Notes: generated by a model not told the origin, from the sequence alone. A DNA stretch of 64,000 nucleotides from Lactobacillus hominis DSM 23910 = CRBIP 24.179 (GCF_000296835.1 NZ_CAKE01000001.1:124001-188000), one strand, 5' to 3'. Positions 42,550 to 53,938 are shown, counted from the first letter of the stretch. Made by a program: numbers and translations.

Positions 42550-43575
42550 ATGGCACAAATTACTGCTAAATTAGTTAAGGAATTGCGTGAACGTACTGGT
42601 GCTGGCGTTATGGACGCTAAAAAGGCATTGGTAGAAGTTGACGGAGACATGGACAAGGCAGTTCAATACCTTCGCGATAAAGGTATGGCTAAGGCTGCTA
42701 AGAAGGCTGACCGTGTTGCAGCTGAAGGTTTAACTGGAGTTTACGTTAACGGTAATGTTGCAGCTATCACTGAAGTTAACTCAGAAACTGACTTTGTTTC
42801 TCAAAACGATAAATTCGTTAAGTTAGTAAATGACGCAACTAAGACCATTGCTGAAGGTAAACCAGCTGATATGGAAGCAGCTAAGGAATTAAAGATGGAC
42901 GATGGTTCTACTTTAGATCAAGCTTTCGTTGATGCAACTGCTACTATCGGTGAAAAGATCGTTTTACGTCGTTTCGCTTTAGAAGAAAAGACTGATGACC
43001 AAGAATTTGGTGCTTACCAACATAACGGCGGACAAATCGGTGTTATCACTGTTTTGGAAGGCGCAGATGCAGCTACTGCTAAGCATTTAGCAATGCACAT
43101 TGCAGCTATGGCACCTAAGGTTATTTCACCTGACGAATTAGATGATGAATTCATTACTGAACAATTAGCTGTTATGAACCACAAGATCGATCAAGATAAC
43201 GAAAGTCGTGCTTTGGTTAACAAGAAGCCGTTGCCACACCTTGTTTATGGTTCAGAAAAGCAATTAACTGATGAGGTTTTAGCTAAAGCTAAAGAAGACA
43301 TCAAGGCTGAACTTAAAGAAGAAGGCAAACCTGAAAAGATTTGGGACAAGATTATCCCAGGTAAAATGCAAAGATTTATTGACGATAACACTCAAGTTGA
43401 TAAGCAATTTGCAGTTTTATCACAAAACTACATTATGGATGACAGCAAGACTGTTGGCCAATTCTTAAAGGAAAATGGTGCTAAATTAGTTGCCTTCCAA
43501 CGTTACGAAGTCGGCGAAGGAATCGAAAAGAAGGAAGAAGACTTTGCTGCTGAAGTACGTGAACAAATGAAGTAA
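42550..43575 (+). CDS. tsf: Elongation factor Ts
   Basis: Guanine-nucleotide exchange factor that recycles EF-Tu. It has 341 residues, with the N-terminal UBA-like module [21 protein letters not shown] and the TDFVSQND motif that contacts EF-Tu. Lactobacillar EF-Ts proteins are longer than E. coli's 283 residues, as here. GTAGGAGGAC precedes the ATG. It ends at a strong terminator, so rpsB-tsf is a closed operon separate from pyrH. Confidence 0.98.
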   Translation: MAQITAKLVKELRERTGAGVMDAKKALVEVDGDMDKAVQYLRDKGMAKAAKKADRVAAEGLTGVYVNGNVAAITEVNSETDFVSQNDKFVKLVNDATKTIAEGKPADMEAAKELKMDDGSTLDQAFVDATATIGEKIVLRRFALEEKTDDQEFGAYQHNGGQIGVITVLEGADAATAKHLAMHIAAMAPKVISPDELDDEFITEQLAVMNHKIDQDNESRALVNKKPLPHLVYGSEKQLTDEVLAKAKEDIKAELKEEGKPEKIWDKIIPGKMQRFIDDNTQVDKQFAVLSQNYIMDDSKTVGQFLKENGAKLVAFQRYEVGEGIEKKEEDFAAEVREQMK

Positions 43576-43592
43576 TCTTTTTTAAGATTTTT

Positions 43593-43629
43593 AAAAAGAG
43601 TAGTATTTTTGATACTACTCTTTTTCTTT
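43593..43629 (+). terminator. Intrinsic terminator after tsf
   Basis: AAAAAGAGTAGTAT (43593-43606) pairs perfectly with ATACTACTCTTTTT (43612-43625). Confidence 0.93.
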
Positions 43630-43651
43630 TTCCCTTATTTATCACTCTTTA

Positions 43652-43660
43652 TGGTAAAAT
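43652..43660 (+). promoter_or_regulatory. Extended -10 promoter of the pyrH operon
   Basis: TGG followed by TAAAAT (43655-43660), with no strong -35. It is the only promoter-like signal between the tsf terminator and pyrH. GAGGAGG follows at 43674-43680. Confidence 0.5.
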
Positions 43661-43674
43661 GGAAAAAGCTATAG

Positions 43675-44411
<737 letters not shown>

Positions 44412-44412
<1 letters not shown>

Positions 44413-44969
44413 TGGCTAACGAAGTTATTGATAAAGCAAAAAGTAACATGGATAAATCAATTGCGGTTTATCAAAAAGACTTAGGTGGTATTCGAGCTGG
44501 TGTAGCAAATGCTAGCTTATTAGATGGTATTAAAGTTGAATATTATGGAGCACCAACCCCTTTAAATCAAATGGCAAGTGTATCTATTCCAGAAGCAAGA
44601 GTATTAATGATTACTCCTTATGACAAATCAAGTTTAGATGATATTGAACATGCAATTTTGGCATCCGATTTAGGTATTACTCCAGCAAATGATGGTACAG
44701 TAATTAGAATTGTGATTCCCCAATTGACTGGTGAACGTCGCCAAGAAATTGCTAAGCAAGTAGGTAAATTGGCAGAACAAGCTAAAATTGCCATCAGAAA
44801 TGTGCGCCGCGAAGCTATGGATACTTTAAAACGCCAAGAAAAAAATGGTGATATTACTGAAGATGAACAAAGAAGCTTAGAAAAGCAAGTTCAAAAAGTA
44901 ACTGATGAGTCTACTAAGAAAGTAGATCAATTAGCTGATGAAAAGAGCAAAGAAATTACTCAAGGCTAG
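44412..44969 (+). CDS. frr: Ribosome recycling factor
   Basis: A 185-residue, tRNA-shaped protein that splits post-termination ribosomes together with EF-G. Normal length, with blocks [36 protein letters not shown] and the C-terminal helix [11 protein letters not shown] present in pieces. The start codon overlaps the pyrH stop, so the two are translationally coupled. Confidence 0.97.
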
Positions 44970-44982
44970 GTAAAAAGTAGAA

Positions 44983-45702
44983 ATGGGTAATGATAATAAA
45001 CCTTTAAATCATCTGGCAATTATTATGGATGGTAATGGCCGTTGGGCCAAAAAACGCCATTTACCACGCTTTATGGGTCATAGACAGGGCATGGACAATA
45101 TTAGAAAGATTGCTTTAGAAGCTAACAGATTAGGCATCAAGGTTTTAACTTTGTATGCCTTTTCAACTGAAAATTGGGCTCGTCCTAGCGAGGAGGTCAA
45201 TTACTTAATGCGATTACCAATCGATTTTTTTGATAAATTTATGCCAGAACTTCAGGAAAATAATGTCAAAGTCAATATTATGGGCTTTAGCGATGAACTT
45301 CCTGAAAAAACTTATGAAGTTACTCAAAGGGCAATCGCTGACACTGCATCCAATACAGGAATGATTTTGAATTTTGCTTTTAATTATGGCTCGCGAGCTG
45401 AAGTAGTTTATGCAGTTAAGAAGATTGCTAAACGTGTTCAAAATGGAGAACTCAATCCAAATCAGATCGATGAAGAAATGCTTTCAGATAATTTATTAAC
45501 TGAATGTTTGAAGCCTTATGACGATCCTGATTTATTGATTAGAACTTCGGGAGAGGAACGTTTATCTAATTTCTTGCTGTGGCAATTAGCTTATAGCGAA
45601 TTTGAGTTTACGGATAAGTTATGGCCTGATTTTAATGCAGATGATTTAAGGCAAATGGTAGCAGATTATCAGAAGCGAGAAAGACGCTTTGGTAAAGTTT
45701 AA
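44983..45702 (+). CDS. uppS: Isoprenyl transferase (undecaprenyl diphosphate synthase)
   Basis: Makes the C55 lipid carrier used for peptidoglycan, teichoic acid and polysaccharide. It has 239 residues. The catalytic start motif [15 protein letters not shown] includes Asp16, and [26 protein letters not shown] and the C-terminal [24 protein letters not shown] region (in parts) are clear. The ribosome binding site is weak, so coupling to frr 13 nt upstream is likely. Confidence 0.97.
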   Translation: MGNDNKPLNHLAIIMDGNGRWAKKRHLPRFMGHRQGMDNIRKIALEANRLGIKVLTLYAFSTENWARPSEEVNYLMRLPIDFFDKFMPELQENNVKVNIMGFSDELPEKTYEVTQRAIADTASNTGMILNFAFNYGSRAEVVYAVKKIAKRVQNGELNPNQIDEEMLSDNLLTECLKPYDDPDLLIRTSGEERLSNFLLWQLAYSEFEFTDKLWPDFNADDLRQMVADYQKRERRFGKV

Positions 45703-45733
45703 TATTAATATTTAGAAGTAATTAGATGATTTT

Positions 45734-46531
45734 ATGAAACAACGTGTAATCACTGCTGTAATTGCATTAATACTTTTTATTCCGATCGTCTTAGCTGGCG
45801 GTATCTGGATTGATCTTTTAACATGTCTTTTTACAGCGATAGCTATTAGTGAAATTTTTATAATGAAGAAACAAATTATTGTTTCTTGGGACTTTATATT
45901 GACGCTACTTGCAGGTTTGACAATGACTGTCCCCAATGAATTCTTTAATTTCTTACCAAAGTTTTTAAATAGATACGACATTTTCTATATTTTCGTAATG
46001 CTTTTACTAGTTAGAACTGTACTATCTAAAAACAGAGTCACCTTTGATGATGCGGGCGTTTATACGATAGCTGCACTTTATATTGGAACTGGTTTTCACT
46101 ATATGTCAGCTATTAGAAATGTTAATGATGGTCATGGCTTAGCTATTTTGTGCTATGTATTTGTAGTTGTTTGGGCTACTGATATTGGAGCTTACATGAT
46201 TGGTAGAAAGATCGGTAAACATAAATTATGGCCAGTAATCAGTCCTAATAAAACTTGGGAAGGTTCAATTGGAGCAGTAATTTGTGCTTTAATCTTTTCT
46301 GCAATCTATGTTTATTTAGTGCCAACTGGCAGAAACCAGGGTTTGATGATTTTACTTGCATTCTTCTTGTCAATTGTTGGACAAATGGGAGACTTAGTAG
46401 AATCTGCTTATAAACGCTTTTATGGAGTTAAAGATTCGGGTAAGATTTTACCAGGACATGGTGGGATTTTAGACCGTTTCGATAGCATGCTATTGGTACT
46501 TCCAGTTGTAGCATTTATGGGAATTTTATAG
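45734..46531 (+). CDS. cdsA: Phosphatidate cytidylyltransferase
   Basis: Integral membrane enzyme that makes CDP-diacylglycerol, the branch point for phosphatidylglycerol and cardiolipin. It has 265 residues with about seven or eight hydrophobic segments. The C-terminal CDP-diglyceride synthetase signature DSGKILPGHGGILDRFDSM is intact, and SPNKTWEGSIGA precedes it. There is no strong ribosome binding site before the ATG, so expression probably depends on translation of uppS upstream. Confidence 0.96.
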   Translation: MKQRVITAVIALILFIPIVLAGGIWIDLLTCLFTAIAISEIFIMKKQIIVSWDFILTLLAGLTMTVPNEFFNFLPKFLNRYDIFYIFVMLLLVRTVLSKNRVTFDDAGVYTIAALYIGTGFHYMSAIRNVNDGHGLAILCYVFVVVWATDIGAYMIGRKIGKHKLWPVISPNKTWEGSIGAVICALIFSAIYVYLVPTGRNQGLMILLAFFLSIVGQMGDLVESAYKRFYGVKDSGKILPGHGGILDRFDSMLLVLPVVAFMGIL

Positions 46532-46541
46532 GAGCTGCTTG

Positions 46542-47798
46542 ATGAAAGGAATCTTAATCTTTCTTGTTGTCTTCGGAATTTTAGTCTTTGTGCATGAATT
46601 CGGACACTTCATTGTAGCCAAAAAATGCGGCATTCTTGTTAGAGAGTTTTCAATTGGTATGGGACCTAAGCTTTTTCAAACTATGAAAAAGCAGACAACT
46701 TATACTATTCGCTGGTTGCCTTTAGGTGGCTATGTTAGATTAGCAGGTCCGGATGATGCAGCTATTATCGAGCCAGGAACCACTGTCGTTGTTCAATTGG
46801 ATGATGACGGTAAAGTTAAACGCATTGATGCGTCTGGTTCGCAAATGCCGATTGAAGGTATTCCTGTGCAAGTAAGTAAAAGCGATCTGGTTGATGATTT
46901 AACAATTAGTGGTTTTCAAAATGGTGAAGAAGATAAACCGGTTACTTACCAGGTTGAACATGATGCAACTATTATTGAAAAGAACGGTACCGAACTCTTA
47001 ATTGCTCCTCGCGATACCCAATTTCAAGAAGCAAGCGTTGGTAAAAAACTAGCAACTAATTTTGCTGGACCATTTATGAACATTGTTTTGGGATTTGTAG
47101 TGTTTCTTATTTGGTCGCTAGTCAGTGTTGGTCCAGCAACTACAACAGTAGGGCAGACAATTCATAATGATCCAGCTCAAGTAGCTGGCATCAAAAGTGG
47201 CGACAAAATAGTTGCAATTGATAATCATAAAATTAATAGTTTTGATCAAATAGCCACTGACTTAGCTGCATCAAAAGGTAAGAAAGTCAAAGTTACTGTT
47301 GAAAGAGATAATAAGACTAAAAATTTTTCAATAAAACCTAAAACTAGCAAAATTAATGGTCAAAAAGTCTACCAGTTGGGTTTTTATGGTAAGCCGGATA
47401 ATTCAGTTGGTAAAAAATTAATTCGTGGCTGGGATACTAGTGTACAAACAACAGGAATGATCTTTACAGCTGTTGGCAATTTGTTTAGACATTTTAGTTT
47501 AAATAAATTATCTGGACCTGTCGGAATTTATTCACAAACTGTACAAGTATCAAATATGGGATTTACGTATTTATTGGCCTTTTTAGCTATGATTTCGATC
47601 AACTTGGGAATTGTCAACTTGATTCCAATTCCTGGTCTTGATGGCGGAAAGCTTTTATTAAACATTATTCAATTAATCATTGGTAGACCTATTCCAGAAG
47701 ACAAAGAAGCAATAGTGGATGTTGCCGGCTTTGTTTTACTGCTTTTGTTAATTATTGCAGTTACTGGAAATGATATTTATAGATATTTTATTAAATAG
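46542..47798 (+). CDS. rseP: RIP metalloprotease RseP
   Basis: Site-2 intramembrane zinc protease that cleaves anti-sigma factors, pheromone precursors and signal-peptide remnants. It has 418 residues. The zinc motif HEFGH is at 18-22 in the first membrane helix, a PDZ domain lies about 200-280 (VAGIKSGDKIVAIDNHKI), and the second active-site motif is NLIPIPGLDGGKL. GGAG at 46531-46534 serves the ATG at 46542; the TTG one codon earlier is not needed. Confidence 0.96.
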   Translation: MKGILIFLVVFGILVFVHEFGHFIVAKKCGILVREFSIGMGPKLFQTMKKQTTYTIRWLPLGGYVRLAGPDDAAIIEPGTTVVVQLDDDGKVKRIDASGSQMPIEGIPVQVSKSDLVDDLTISGFQNGEEDKPVTYQVEHDATIIEKNGTELLIAPRDTQFQEASVGKKLATNFAGPFMNIVLGFVVFLIWSLVSVGPATTTVGQTIHNDPAQVAGIKSGDKIVAIDNHKINSFDQIATDLAASKGKKVKVTVERDNKTKNFSIKPKTSKINGQKVYQLGFYGKPDNSVGKKLIRGWDTSVQTTGMIFTAVGNLFRHFSLNKLSGPVGIYSQTVQVSNMGFTYLLAFLAMISINLGIVNLIPIPGLDGGKLLLNIIQLIIGRPIPEDKEAIVDVAGFVLLLLLIIAVTGNDIYRYFIK

Positions 47799-47822
47799 TT
47801 AATATTTAATTTTGGAGGAAAA

Positions 47823-49520
47823 ATGCGACAATCAAAATTTTTTATGCCAACTTTGAAAGAAGCTCCTGCTGATGCAGTAGCTGAAAGTCATAAGTTGATG
47901 ATTCGTGGGGGATATATTCGTCAGGTTACTGCCGGAGTTTATGCGTACTTGCCTTTAGGATACCGAGTATTGCGCAAGGCAGAAGGAATCATTGAGCAAG
48001 AAATGGACAGAATTAATGTTCCAGAAATGATTATGCCACACTTATTACCAGCAACTTTATGGCAAGAATCTGGCCGTTACAAGAAATACGGTGCAGAAAT
48101 GTTCAAGTTAAATGACCGCCATGGTCGTGAAAGTTTACTTGGACCAACACATGAAGAAACTTTTACCGAGATTGTTGCTAAGAACTTAAAGAGTTACAAG
48201 CAAATGCCACTTGCTTTATACCAAATTCAAACTAAGTTTCGTGATGAAAATCGTCCTCGTTTCGGTTTATTGCGCGGCCGTGAATTTGTGATGCTTGATG
48301 GATATAGTTTTGCCGCCAATCGTGAACAGTTGGATGAACAATTTGATGATCAAAAATCTGCATACTTTAAGATCTTCAAACGCGCTGGCGTAACTGTTCA
48401 CCCAGTTATTGCTGACTCTGGCACAATGGGGGGTAAAAACTCAACTGAATTCCAAGCACCAGCTGCAATTGGTGAAGATACTATTGCAACTAACGAAAAG
48501 GGTACTTATGCTGCTAACTTGGAAATGGCTAAGAGTATTGATAACTTTAAGCAAGAACCAGAAGAGCCGAAAGAATTAAATAAAGTGGCTACTCCAGATT
48601 GCGATACAATCGAGAAGTTAGCTAAGTTCTTAGATGTTCCTGCAACCAGAATTGTAAAGAGTATTTTGTATATTGCTGACGATCAAAAAGTTTTAGTTTT
48701 GATTCGTGGTGATAAGCAAATTAACGAAGTAAAATTAGGTCATATTTTAGACGCTGATGAAGTTCGTGAAGCCGATGCAGAAGATTTAGAAGCAATTACC
48801 GGTAGTGCTAAAGGTGGCGTAGGTCCAATTAATGCTAACTGGGCAGATAAGATCATTGCTGATGAAACTGTAAAGAATCTTTACAACGTGGTTGTTGGTG
48901 CTAATAAAACTGACTACCAATATAAAAATGCAAACTTGGATCGTGACTTCAAAGTTGACGAATTTGCTGACATTCGTGTGGCAAATGAAGGCGAACCAGA
49001 TCCAGTTGATCATTTACCTCTTAAATTTACAACCTCTATCGAAGTAGGTCACATCTTCAAGCTTGGTACTTACTACACTAAGACAATGGGTGCTGATTTC
49101 TTAGATCAAAATGGTAAAGCACAACCAGTTATCATGGGTTCATACGGTATCGGTGTAACTAGAATGTTATCAGCAGCTGTAGAACAACACTTAACTGAAC
49201 GTGGAGTTGCTTGGCCAAAAGAAATTGCACCATTTACAATTCATTTAATTCAAATGAAGATGAAAGACGATGTACAAACTGAATTGGCTGAAAAACTTGA
49301 AAAAGAACTTTCTGCTAAGTATGATGTTTTGTATGACGATAGAAATGAACGTCCAGGTGTTAAATTCAATGATGCTGACTTAGTAGGTGCACCTATTAGA
49401 ATTACTATTGGACGCGATGCCAAAGATAATATTGTAGAAGTTAAGCAACCAACTGATGAAAAGGCAGCAAAGCTTTCTGTTGACGAGTTGGAAGCTTATA
49501 TTAGTGAAAAGTTAGGATAA
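47823..49520 (+). CDS. proS: Prolyl-tRNA synthetase
   Basis: Charges tRNA-Pro. It has 565 residues, the bacterial-type (ProS type 1) form with an inserted editing domain of about 180 residues between class II motifs 2 and 3 (roughly 235-400). Seen: MRQSKFFMPTLKEAPADA at the N-terminus, motif 2 TKFRDENRPRFGLLRGREF in parts, and motif 3 MGSYGIGVTRM. Only 24 nt separate it from rseP and there is no T-box leader, so it depends on the operon promoter. GGAGG precedes the ATG. Confidence 0.97.
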   Translation: MRQSKFFMPTLKEAPADAVAESHKLMIRGGYIRQVTAGVYAYLPLGYRVLRKAEGIIEQEMDRINVPEMIMPHLLPATLWQESGRYKKYGAEMFKLNDRHGRESLLGPTHEETFTEIVAKNLKSYKQMPLALYQIQTKFRDENRPRFGLLRGREFVMLDGYSFAANREQLDEQFDDQKSAYFKIFKRAGVTVHPVIADSGTMGGKNSTEFQAPAAIGEDTIATNEKGTYAANLEMAKSIDNFKQEPEEPKELNKVATPDCDTIEKLAKFLDVPATRIVKSILYIADDQKVLVLIRGDKQINEVKLGHILDADEVREADAEDLEAITGSAKGGVGPINANWADKIIADETVKNLYNVVVGANKTDYQYKNANLDRDFKVDEFADIRVANEGEPDPVDHLPLKFTTSIEVGHIFKLGTYYTKTMGADFLDQNGKAQPVIMGSYGIGVTRMLSAAVEQHLTERGVAWPKEIAPFTIHLIQMKMKDDVQTELAEKLEKELSAKYDVLYDDRNERPGVKFNDADLVGAPIRITIGRDAKDNIVEVKQPTDEKAAKLSVDELEAYISEKLG

Positions 49521-49526
49521 TTTTTC

Positions 49527-52500
49527 GTGACTAAGAAGAACGATCTTTTCTTACAATTATTGAAACAAGTTAAATTTCCCGATAATTTTGCAGATAATGA
49601 GCTGTTGCAAAAAGGCGAGATTGAAAACGTGGACGTGTATGCTCGTGAGCGTAGATGGAAAATCCACGTTTTTTTTAACACGCCTTTAGATTTTGATACT
49701 TACCATGCATTGGCCAAAGCTATTGAACAAGACTTCAATCCATTTGTTGATGTGGAATTAGAAGTTAAAACAGCTGATGGAGATGCCAAACACTTACCTG
49801 ATTATTGGAAATATGTAGTTCAAAACTCCAAGAAATTACAGCCTGTTGTAAGAGAGTTTTTACAAAATCAAACGCCGTATTTTGAAAAAGATAAGTGGTT
49901 AATTCCTGCTCAAAATAAAGTAGTCAACGGATTAATTAATGAGCAAGTTTTAGCTGATTTGAACGAAGAGTTCAGAAAATATGGATTTTTCAACATCAAA
50001 TTCACTACTAAGCTCGATGAAAGTCGAATTGATGAAAATTTTAAAAGCTTAGAGCAGCAGCAAGCTGAACATGAATCAGCAATGCAGGCCTTTTATGAGC
50101 AGAACCCTCCAGAACCTAAACCGAAGAAGAGTAACAATTCTCGCACTAGTAAATTTGGCAAAGGCAAAATTAATGAAAAAGCACAATTTGTGCAAATCAA
50201 AGATATTGAAGATGGAACTAGCAATGTAGTTTTAGAAGGAAATATCTTTTCTACTGAGTTAAAAGAATTAAAATCAGGAAAAGCAATTTGGACTGGAGAA
50301 ATTACAGATTATACTGATTCAATTAGCTTTAAAAAGTTTGTTTCAGACAAAGATGAAATTGATTATTTAAGTTCAATTAAGCCAGGTGTTTGGGCTCGTA
50401 TGCAAGGCTACGCTGCTGATGACCAATGGCAACATGATGTAGTCTTTAATATTCGTAACATGGAATTAGTTGAACATAAAGGCCGGCAAGAAAAGTATGA
50501 AGGAGAACAAAAGCGCGTTGAGCTGCACCTTCATACTAATATGTCGCAAGTGGACGCAATTGATCCTCCAACTAATTTTATTAAAACAGCCAAGAAATTT
50601 GGGCAAAAGGCTATTGCAATTACTGACCATGGCGATGTGCAATCTTTCCCAGAAGCCTATCATACTGGGAAAGCTGAAGATATGAAGATTCTGTATGGTT
50701 ATGAAGCTAATACAATTGACGATCATGCATTGCTTGTCTTAAACCCAGCTGAAATGGATTATCGCGATCGTGAGTACGTTATTTTCGACGTTGAAACAAC
50801 AGGTTTATCTTCTGTTTATGATACTATCATTGAAATTGGTGCCGTTAAGATGAAGAATGGCGAAGTTTTAGAGCGCTTTGACAAGTTTATCAATCCCCAC
50901 CATCCATTGAGCGATACGACAATTAACTTAACATCAATTACTGATGAAATGGTTAGTGCAGCTGACGATGAAGATGTTGTCATTAAGCAATTTAAAGATT
51001 TTTATGGCAATCGACCACTATGTGGACACAACGTTCAATTTGATGTGGGCTTTGTTAATGCAGCATTAAGACGAGCTGGATTAGATGAGATTACCCAGCC
51101 AGTTGTCGATACGCTAGAAGTATCACGCTTGCTTCACCCAGAACAGACGCGTCATACTTTAGATTCATTAGCCAAAAAATATAACGTTGTTTTAGAGCAC
51201 CACCATAGAGCTAATCAAGATGCCGAAGCAACTGGTTATTTGATGTTTAAGCTACTTGATGCTTTTTATGATCGTTTCCATGAAGCCGATCTTGGTAAAA
51301 TGAACGATTATGCTAAATACGGTCAAGTATATAAGAGAGCTCGTCCGCACCATATGACAGTTTTAGCCTTGAACCAAGAAGGCTTAAAGAACATGTATAA
51401 GTTGATCTCGGTTGCTTCAACGAAATACTTTTACCGTGTCCCAAGAACGCCAATGTCAGAACTAAGAAAGTATCATAAAGGCTTAATTTATGGTTCGGGC
51501 TGTTGGCAAGGCGAAGTCTTTATTGCCATGATGCAAAAAGGCTATGATGACGCTCGTGAAAAAGCCAAGTTTTATGACTTTTTAGAAGTCCAACCACCAG
51601 CTAATTATCAGACATTGATTGATGACCATTTAATTAGTGACGAAGATGAACTTCATGAAATTATTTCTAATATCTATAAATTAGGTAAAGAATTAAATAA
51701 ACCAGTAGTTGCAACTGGCGACAGTCACTATGTTGAACCTCATGAAGCTATTTATCGAAAGATTTTATTAGCGGCGCAAAAGGGTAATCCTGATAGAAAT
51801 AAATCTTTGCCAGATTTACACTTTTATTCAACGCAAGAAATGCTGGATGCCTTTGACTTTTTAGGCAAAGATGTGGCAAAAGAAATAGTTATCGAAAACA
51901 CTAATAAAATAGCTGATCAAATTGAAGATATTGCACCAATTAAGAGTGGTTTATATCCACCGCATATCGCCGATGCCGATCAAGAAATGAAGGACTTAAC
52001 TTACAATAAGGCATATGAGTTATACGGTAAGCCTTTACCAAAACTAGTTAAGGATCGAATCGATATGGAATTAAATTCCATTATTTCTAATGGTTATGCC
52101 GTAATTTACTTAATTTCTCAACGTCTGGTAGCTAAGTCTAATAAAGATGGCTATTTGGTAGGTTCTCGTGGTTCTGTGGGTTCTAGTTTAGTAGCTACAA
52201 TGTCTGGTATTACGGAAGTTAATCCGTTAGCTCCACATTATCGCTGTCCAAAATGTAAGTATTCTCACTTTTATGAAAATGGAGAATACGGGTCTGGTTT
52301 TGACTTGCCTGATAAGGATTGTCCAAAATGTGGTACGCCATTAGTTAAGGATGGGCAAGATATTCCGTTTGCTACTTTCTTGGGATTTCATGGAGATAAA
52401 GTTCCTGATATCGATTTGAACTTCTCAGGAGATTACCAACCAGTTGCTCACAATTATATTCGAGTAATGTTTGGACCAGATAATTCTTATCGTGCGGGAA

Positions 52501-53831
52501 CAATTGCCACAGTTGCTGATAAGACTGCATTTGGCTATGTTAAGCACTATGAAGACGAACATGAATTGCATTTAAGAAATGCGGAACTTGATCGTTTGGC
52601 AGCTGGTGCCAGTGGGGTAAAAAGAACTACAGGTCAACACCCGGCCGGTATTGTTGTGGTTCCAGACGATATGGATATTTATGATTTTACGCCGGTGCAA
52701 TATCCAGCAGATGATCTAAATGCTGCTTGGCTGACAACGCACTTTGACTTCCATTCAATTCATGATAATATTTTGAAGTTTGATATCTTAGGACATGATG
52801 ATCCAACGATGATTAGAATGCTGCAAGATTTGTCAGGAATTGATCCTTTGACTATTCCACCTGATGATCCAGGAGTCATGTCGCTATTTGCGAGTCCTGA
52901 TATTTTGGGCGTTACTCCTGAGCAAATACAATCGCAAACTGGAACACTTGGCGTGCCTGAATTTGGTACGCGTTTTGTTCGCGGAATGCTTGAAGAAACA
53001 AAGCCAAATACTTTTTCTGAATTATTGCAGATTTCTGGCCTTTCTCACGGAACCGATGTATGGCTAGGTAATGCTGAAGATTTAATTAAAAACGGCACTT
53101 GCAAGATTAAAGACGTAATTGGTTGTCGTGACAACATCATGATGGACTTGATTCACTGGGGAGTTAAACCAGAAGTTGCCTTTTCAACAATGGAATCAGT
53201 GCGTCATGGACGCGGAATAAGCGATGATGATATGGCAGTTTTAAAGAAAAATGATAATATTCCAGATTGGTATATTCCTTCATGTTTGAAGATCAAGTAC
53301 ATGTTTCCTAAGGCTCACGCCACAGCTTATATCTTGATGGCCTTACGAATTGCTTGGTTTAAAGTGTACTACCCAGTTATTTACTACACGGCTTACTTTT
53401 CAGTTCGTGCTGACTTATTTGACTTAGTTGCAATGAGTCACGGTAAAAATACTGTTAAGGCAGCAATGAAGGAAATTCAAGACAAAGGAATGGATGTCAG
53501 CGCTAAAGATAAGTCGCTTCTGACAGTTTTGGAAATTGCCAATGAATGTTTGGAACGCGGCATTAAGATTAAGATGGTAGATGTTAATGAATCTGAGGCT
53601 ACTGACTTTAAGATTTTAGATGAGCACACCATTTTAGCTCCATTTAATGCTGTACCAGGTTTAGGTGACAATGCTGCTAAGCAAATTGTTGCCGCAAGAG
53701 CTGAGCAGGAATTCTTATCCAAAGAAGATTTGTCAAAACGTGGTAAAGTTTCGCAAACAATCATGGACTATTTTGAAAACAATGGTGTATTGGAAGGGAT
53801 GCCTGATCAAAATCAATTGTCGCTATTTTAG
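49527..53831 (+). CDS. polC: DNA polymerase III PolC-type, alpha subunit
   Basis: Main replicative polymerase of low-GC Gram-positives, with 1434 residues and a GTG start. Order: N-terminal domain, OB fold (about 215-325), PHP domain starting HLHTNMS at 334, inserted DEDDh proofreading exonuclease with FDVETTG (Asp421, Glu423), the rest of PHP, zinc finger CPKC from 907 with a second CPKCG, palm with PDIDLNFSGD, and the C-terminal helix-hairpin-helix (PGLGDNAAKQI). The end QNQLSLF is a clear beta-clamp-binding motif. It is the last gene of the pyrH operon. Confidence 0.97.
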   Translation: MTKKNDLFLQLLKQVKFPDNFADNELLQKGEIENVDVYARERRWKIHVFFNTPLDFDTYHALAKAIEQDFNPFVDVELEVKTADGDAKHLPDYWKYVVQNSKKLQPVVREFLQNQTPYFEKDKWLIPAQNKVVNGLINEQVLADLNEEFRKYGFFNIKFTTKLDESRIDENFKSLEQQQAEHESAMQAFYEQNPPEPKPKKSNNSRTSKFGKGKINEKAQFVQIKDIEDGTSNVVLEGNIFSTELKELKSGKAIWTGEITDYTDSISFKKFVSDKDEIDYLSSIKPGVWARMQGYAADDQWQHDVVFNIRNMELVEHKGRQEKYEGEQKRVELHLHTNMSQVDAIDPPTNFIKTAKKFGQKAIAITDHGDVQSFPEAYHTGKAEDMKILYGYEANTIDDHALLVLNPAEMDYRDREYVIFDVETTGLSSVYDTIIEIGAVKMKNGEVLERFDKFINPHHPLSDTTINLTSITDEMVSAADDEDVVIKQFKDFYGNRPLCGHNVQFDVGFVNAALRRAGLDEITQPVVDTLEVSRLLHPEQTRHTLDSLAKKYNVVLEHHHRANQDAEATGYLMFKLLDAFYDRFHEADLGKMNDYAKYGQVYKRARPHHMTVLALNQEGLKNMYKLISVASTKYFYRVPRTPMSELRKYHKGLIYGSGCWQGEVFIAMMQKGYDDAREKAKFYDFLEVQPPANYQTLIDDHLISDEDELHEIISNIYKLGKELNKPVVATGDSHYVEPHEAIYRKILLAAQKGNPDRNKSLPDLHFYSTQEMLDAFDFLGKDVAKEIVIENTNKIADQIEDIAPIKSGLYPPHIADADQEMKDLTYNKAYELYGKPLPKLVKDRIDMELNSIISNGYAVIYLISQRLVAKSNKDGYLVGSRGSVGSSLVATMSGITEVNPLAPHYRCPKCKYSHFYENGEYGSGFDLPDKDCPKCGTPLVKDGQDIPFATFLGFHGDKVPDIDLNFSGDYQPVAHNYIRVMFGPDNSYRAGTIATVADKTAFGYVKHYEDEHELHLRNAELDRLAAGASGVKRTTGQHPAGIVVVPDDMDIYDFTPVQYPADDLNAAWLTTHFDFHSIHDNILKFDILGHDDPTMIRMLQDLSGIDPLTIPPDDPGVMSLFASPDILGVTPEQIQSQTGTLGVPEFGTRFVRGMLEETKPNTFSELLQISGLSHGTDVWLGNAEDLIKNGTCKIKDVIGCRDNIMMDLIHWGVKPEVAFSTMESVRHGRGISDDDMAVLKKNDNIPDWYIPSCLKIKYMFPKAHATAYILMALRIAWFKVYYPVIYYTAYFSVRADLFDLVAMSHGKNTVKAAMKEIQDKGMDVSAKDKSLLTVLEIANECLERGIKIKMVDVNESEATDFKILDEHTILAPFNAVPGLGDNAAKQIVAARAEQEFLSKEDLSKRGKVSQTIMDYFENNGVLEGMPDQNQLSLF

Positions 53832-53839
53832 CGTCATAT

Positions 53840-53868
53840 TTTACAAAACTAAAGAAATATGCTATTCT
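53840..53868 (+). promoter_or_regulatory. Promoter of the rimP-nusA-infB operon
   Basis: TTTACA (53840-53845), 17 bp, then TATTCT (53863-53868) with an extended TGC. It lies directly after the polC stop. Confidence 0.8.
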
Positions 53869-53894
53869 AAACACGAAGTTCGAATAGCAAATTC

Positions 53895-53921
53895 GAGTGA
53901 GCAGTAATGCTCACTCTTTTT
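53895..53921 (+). terminator. Leader terminator (attenuator) before rimP-nusA
   Basis: GAGTGAGCA (53895-53903) pairs with TGCTCACTC (53908-53916) around GTAA and is followed by T5. It sits between the promoter and the rimP ribosome binding site (GGAGGAAG), so it must be read through to express the operon. The Bacillus subtilis counterpart of this operon is reported to be controlled by NusA-dependent termination in the leader. Confidence 0.8.
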
Positions 53922-53938
53922 ATTACGGAGGAAGAAGT

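Noticed and set aside
47799-47822. T-box riboswitch for proS
   Set aside because: Only 24 nt separate rseP and proS, too short for a T-box leader.
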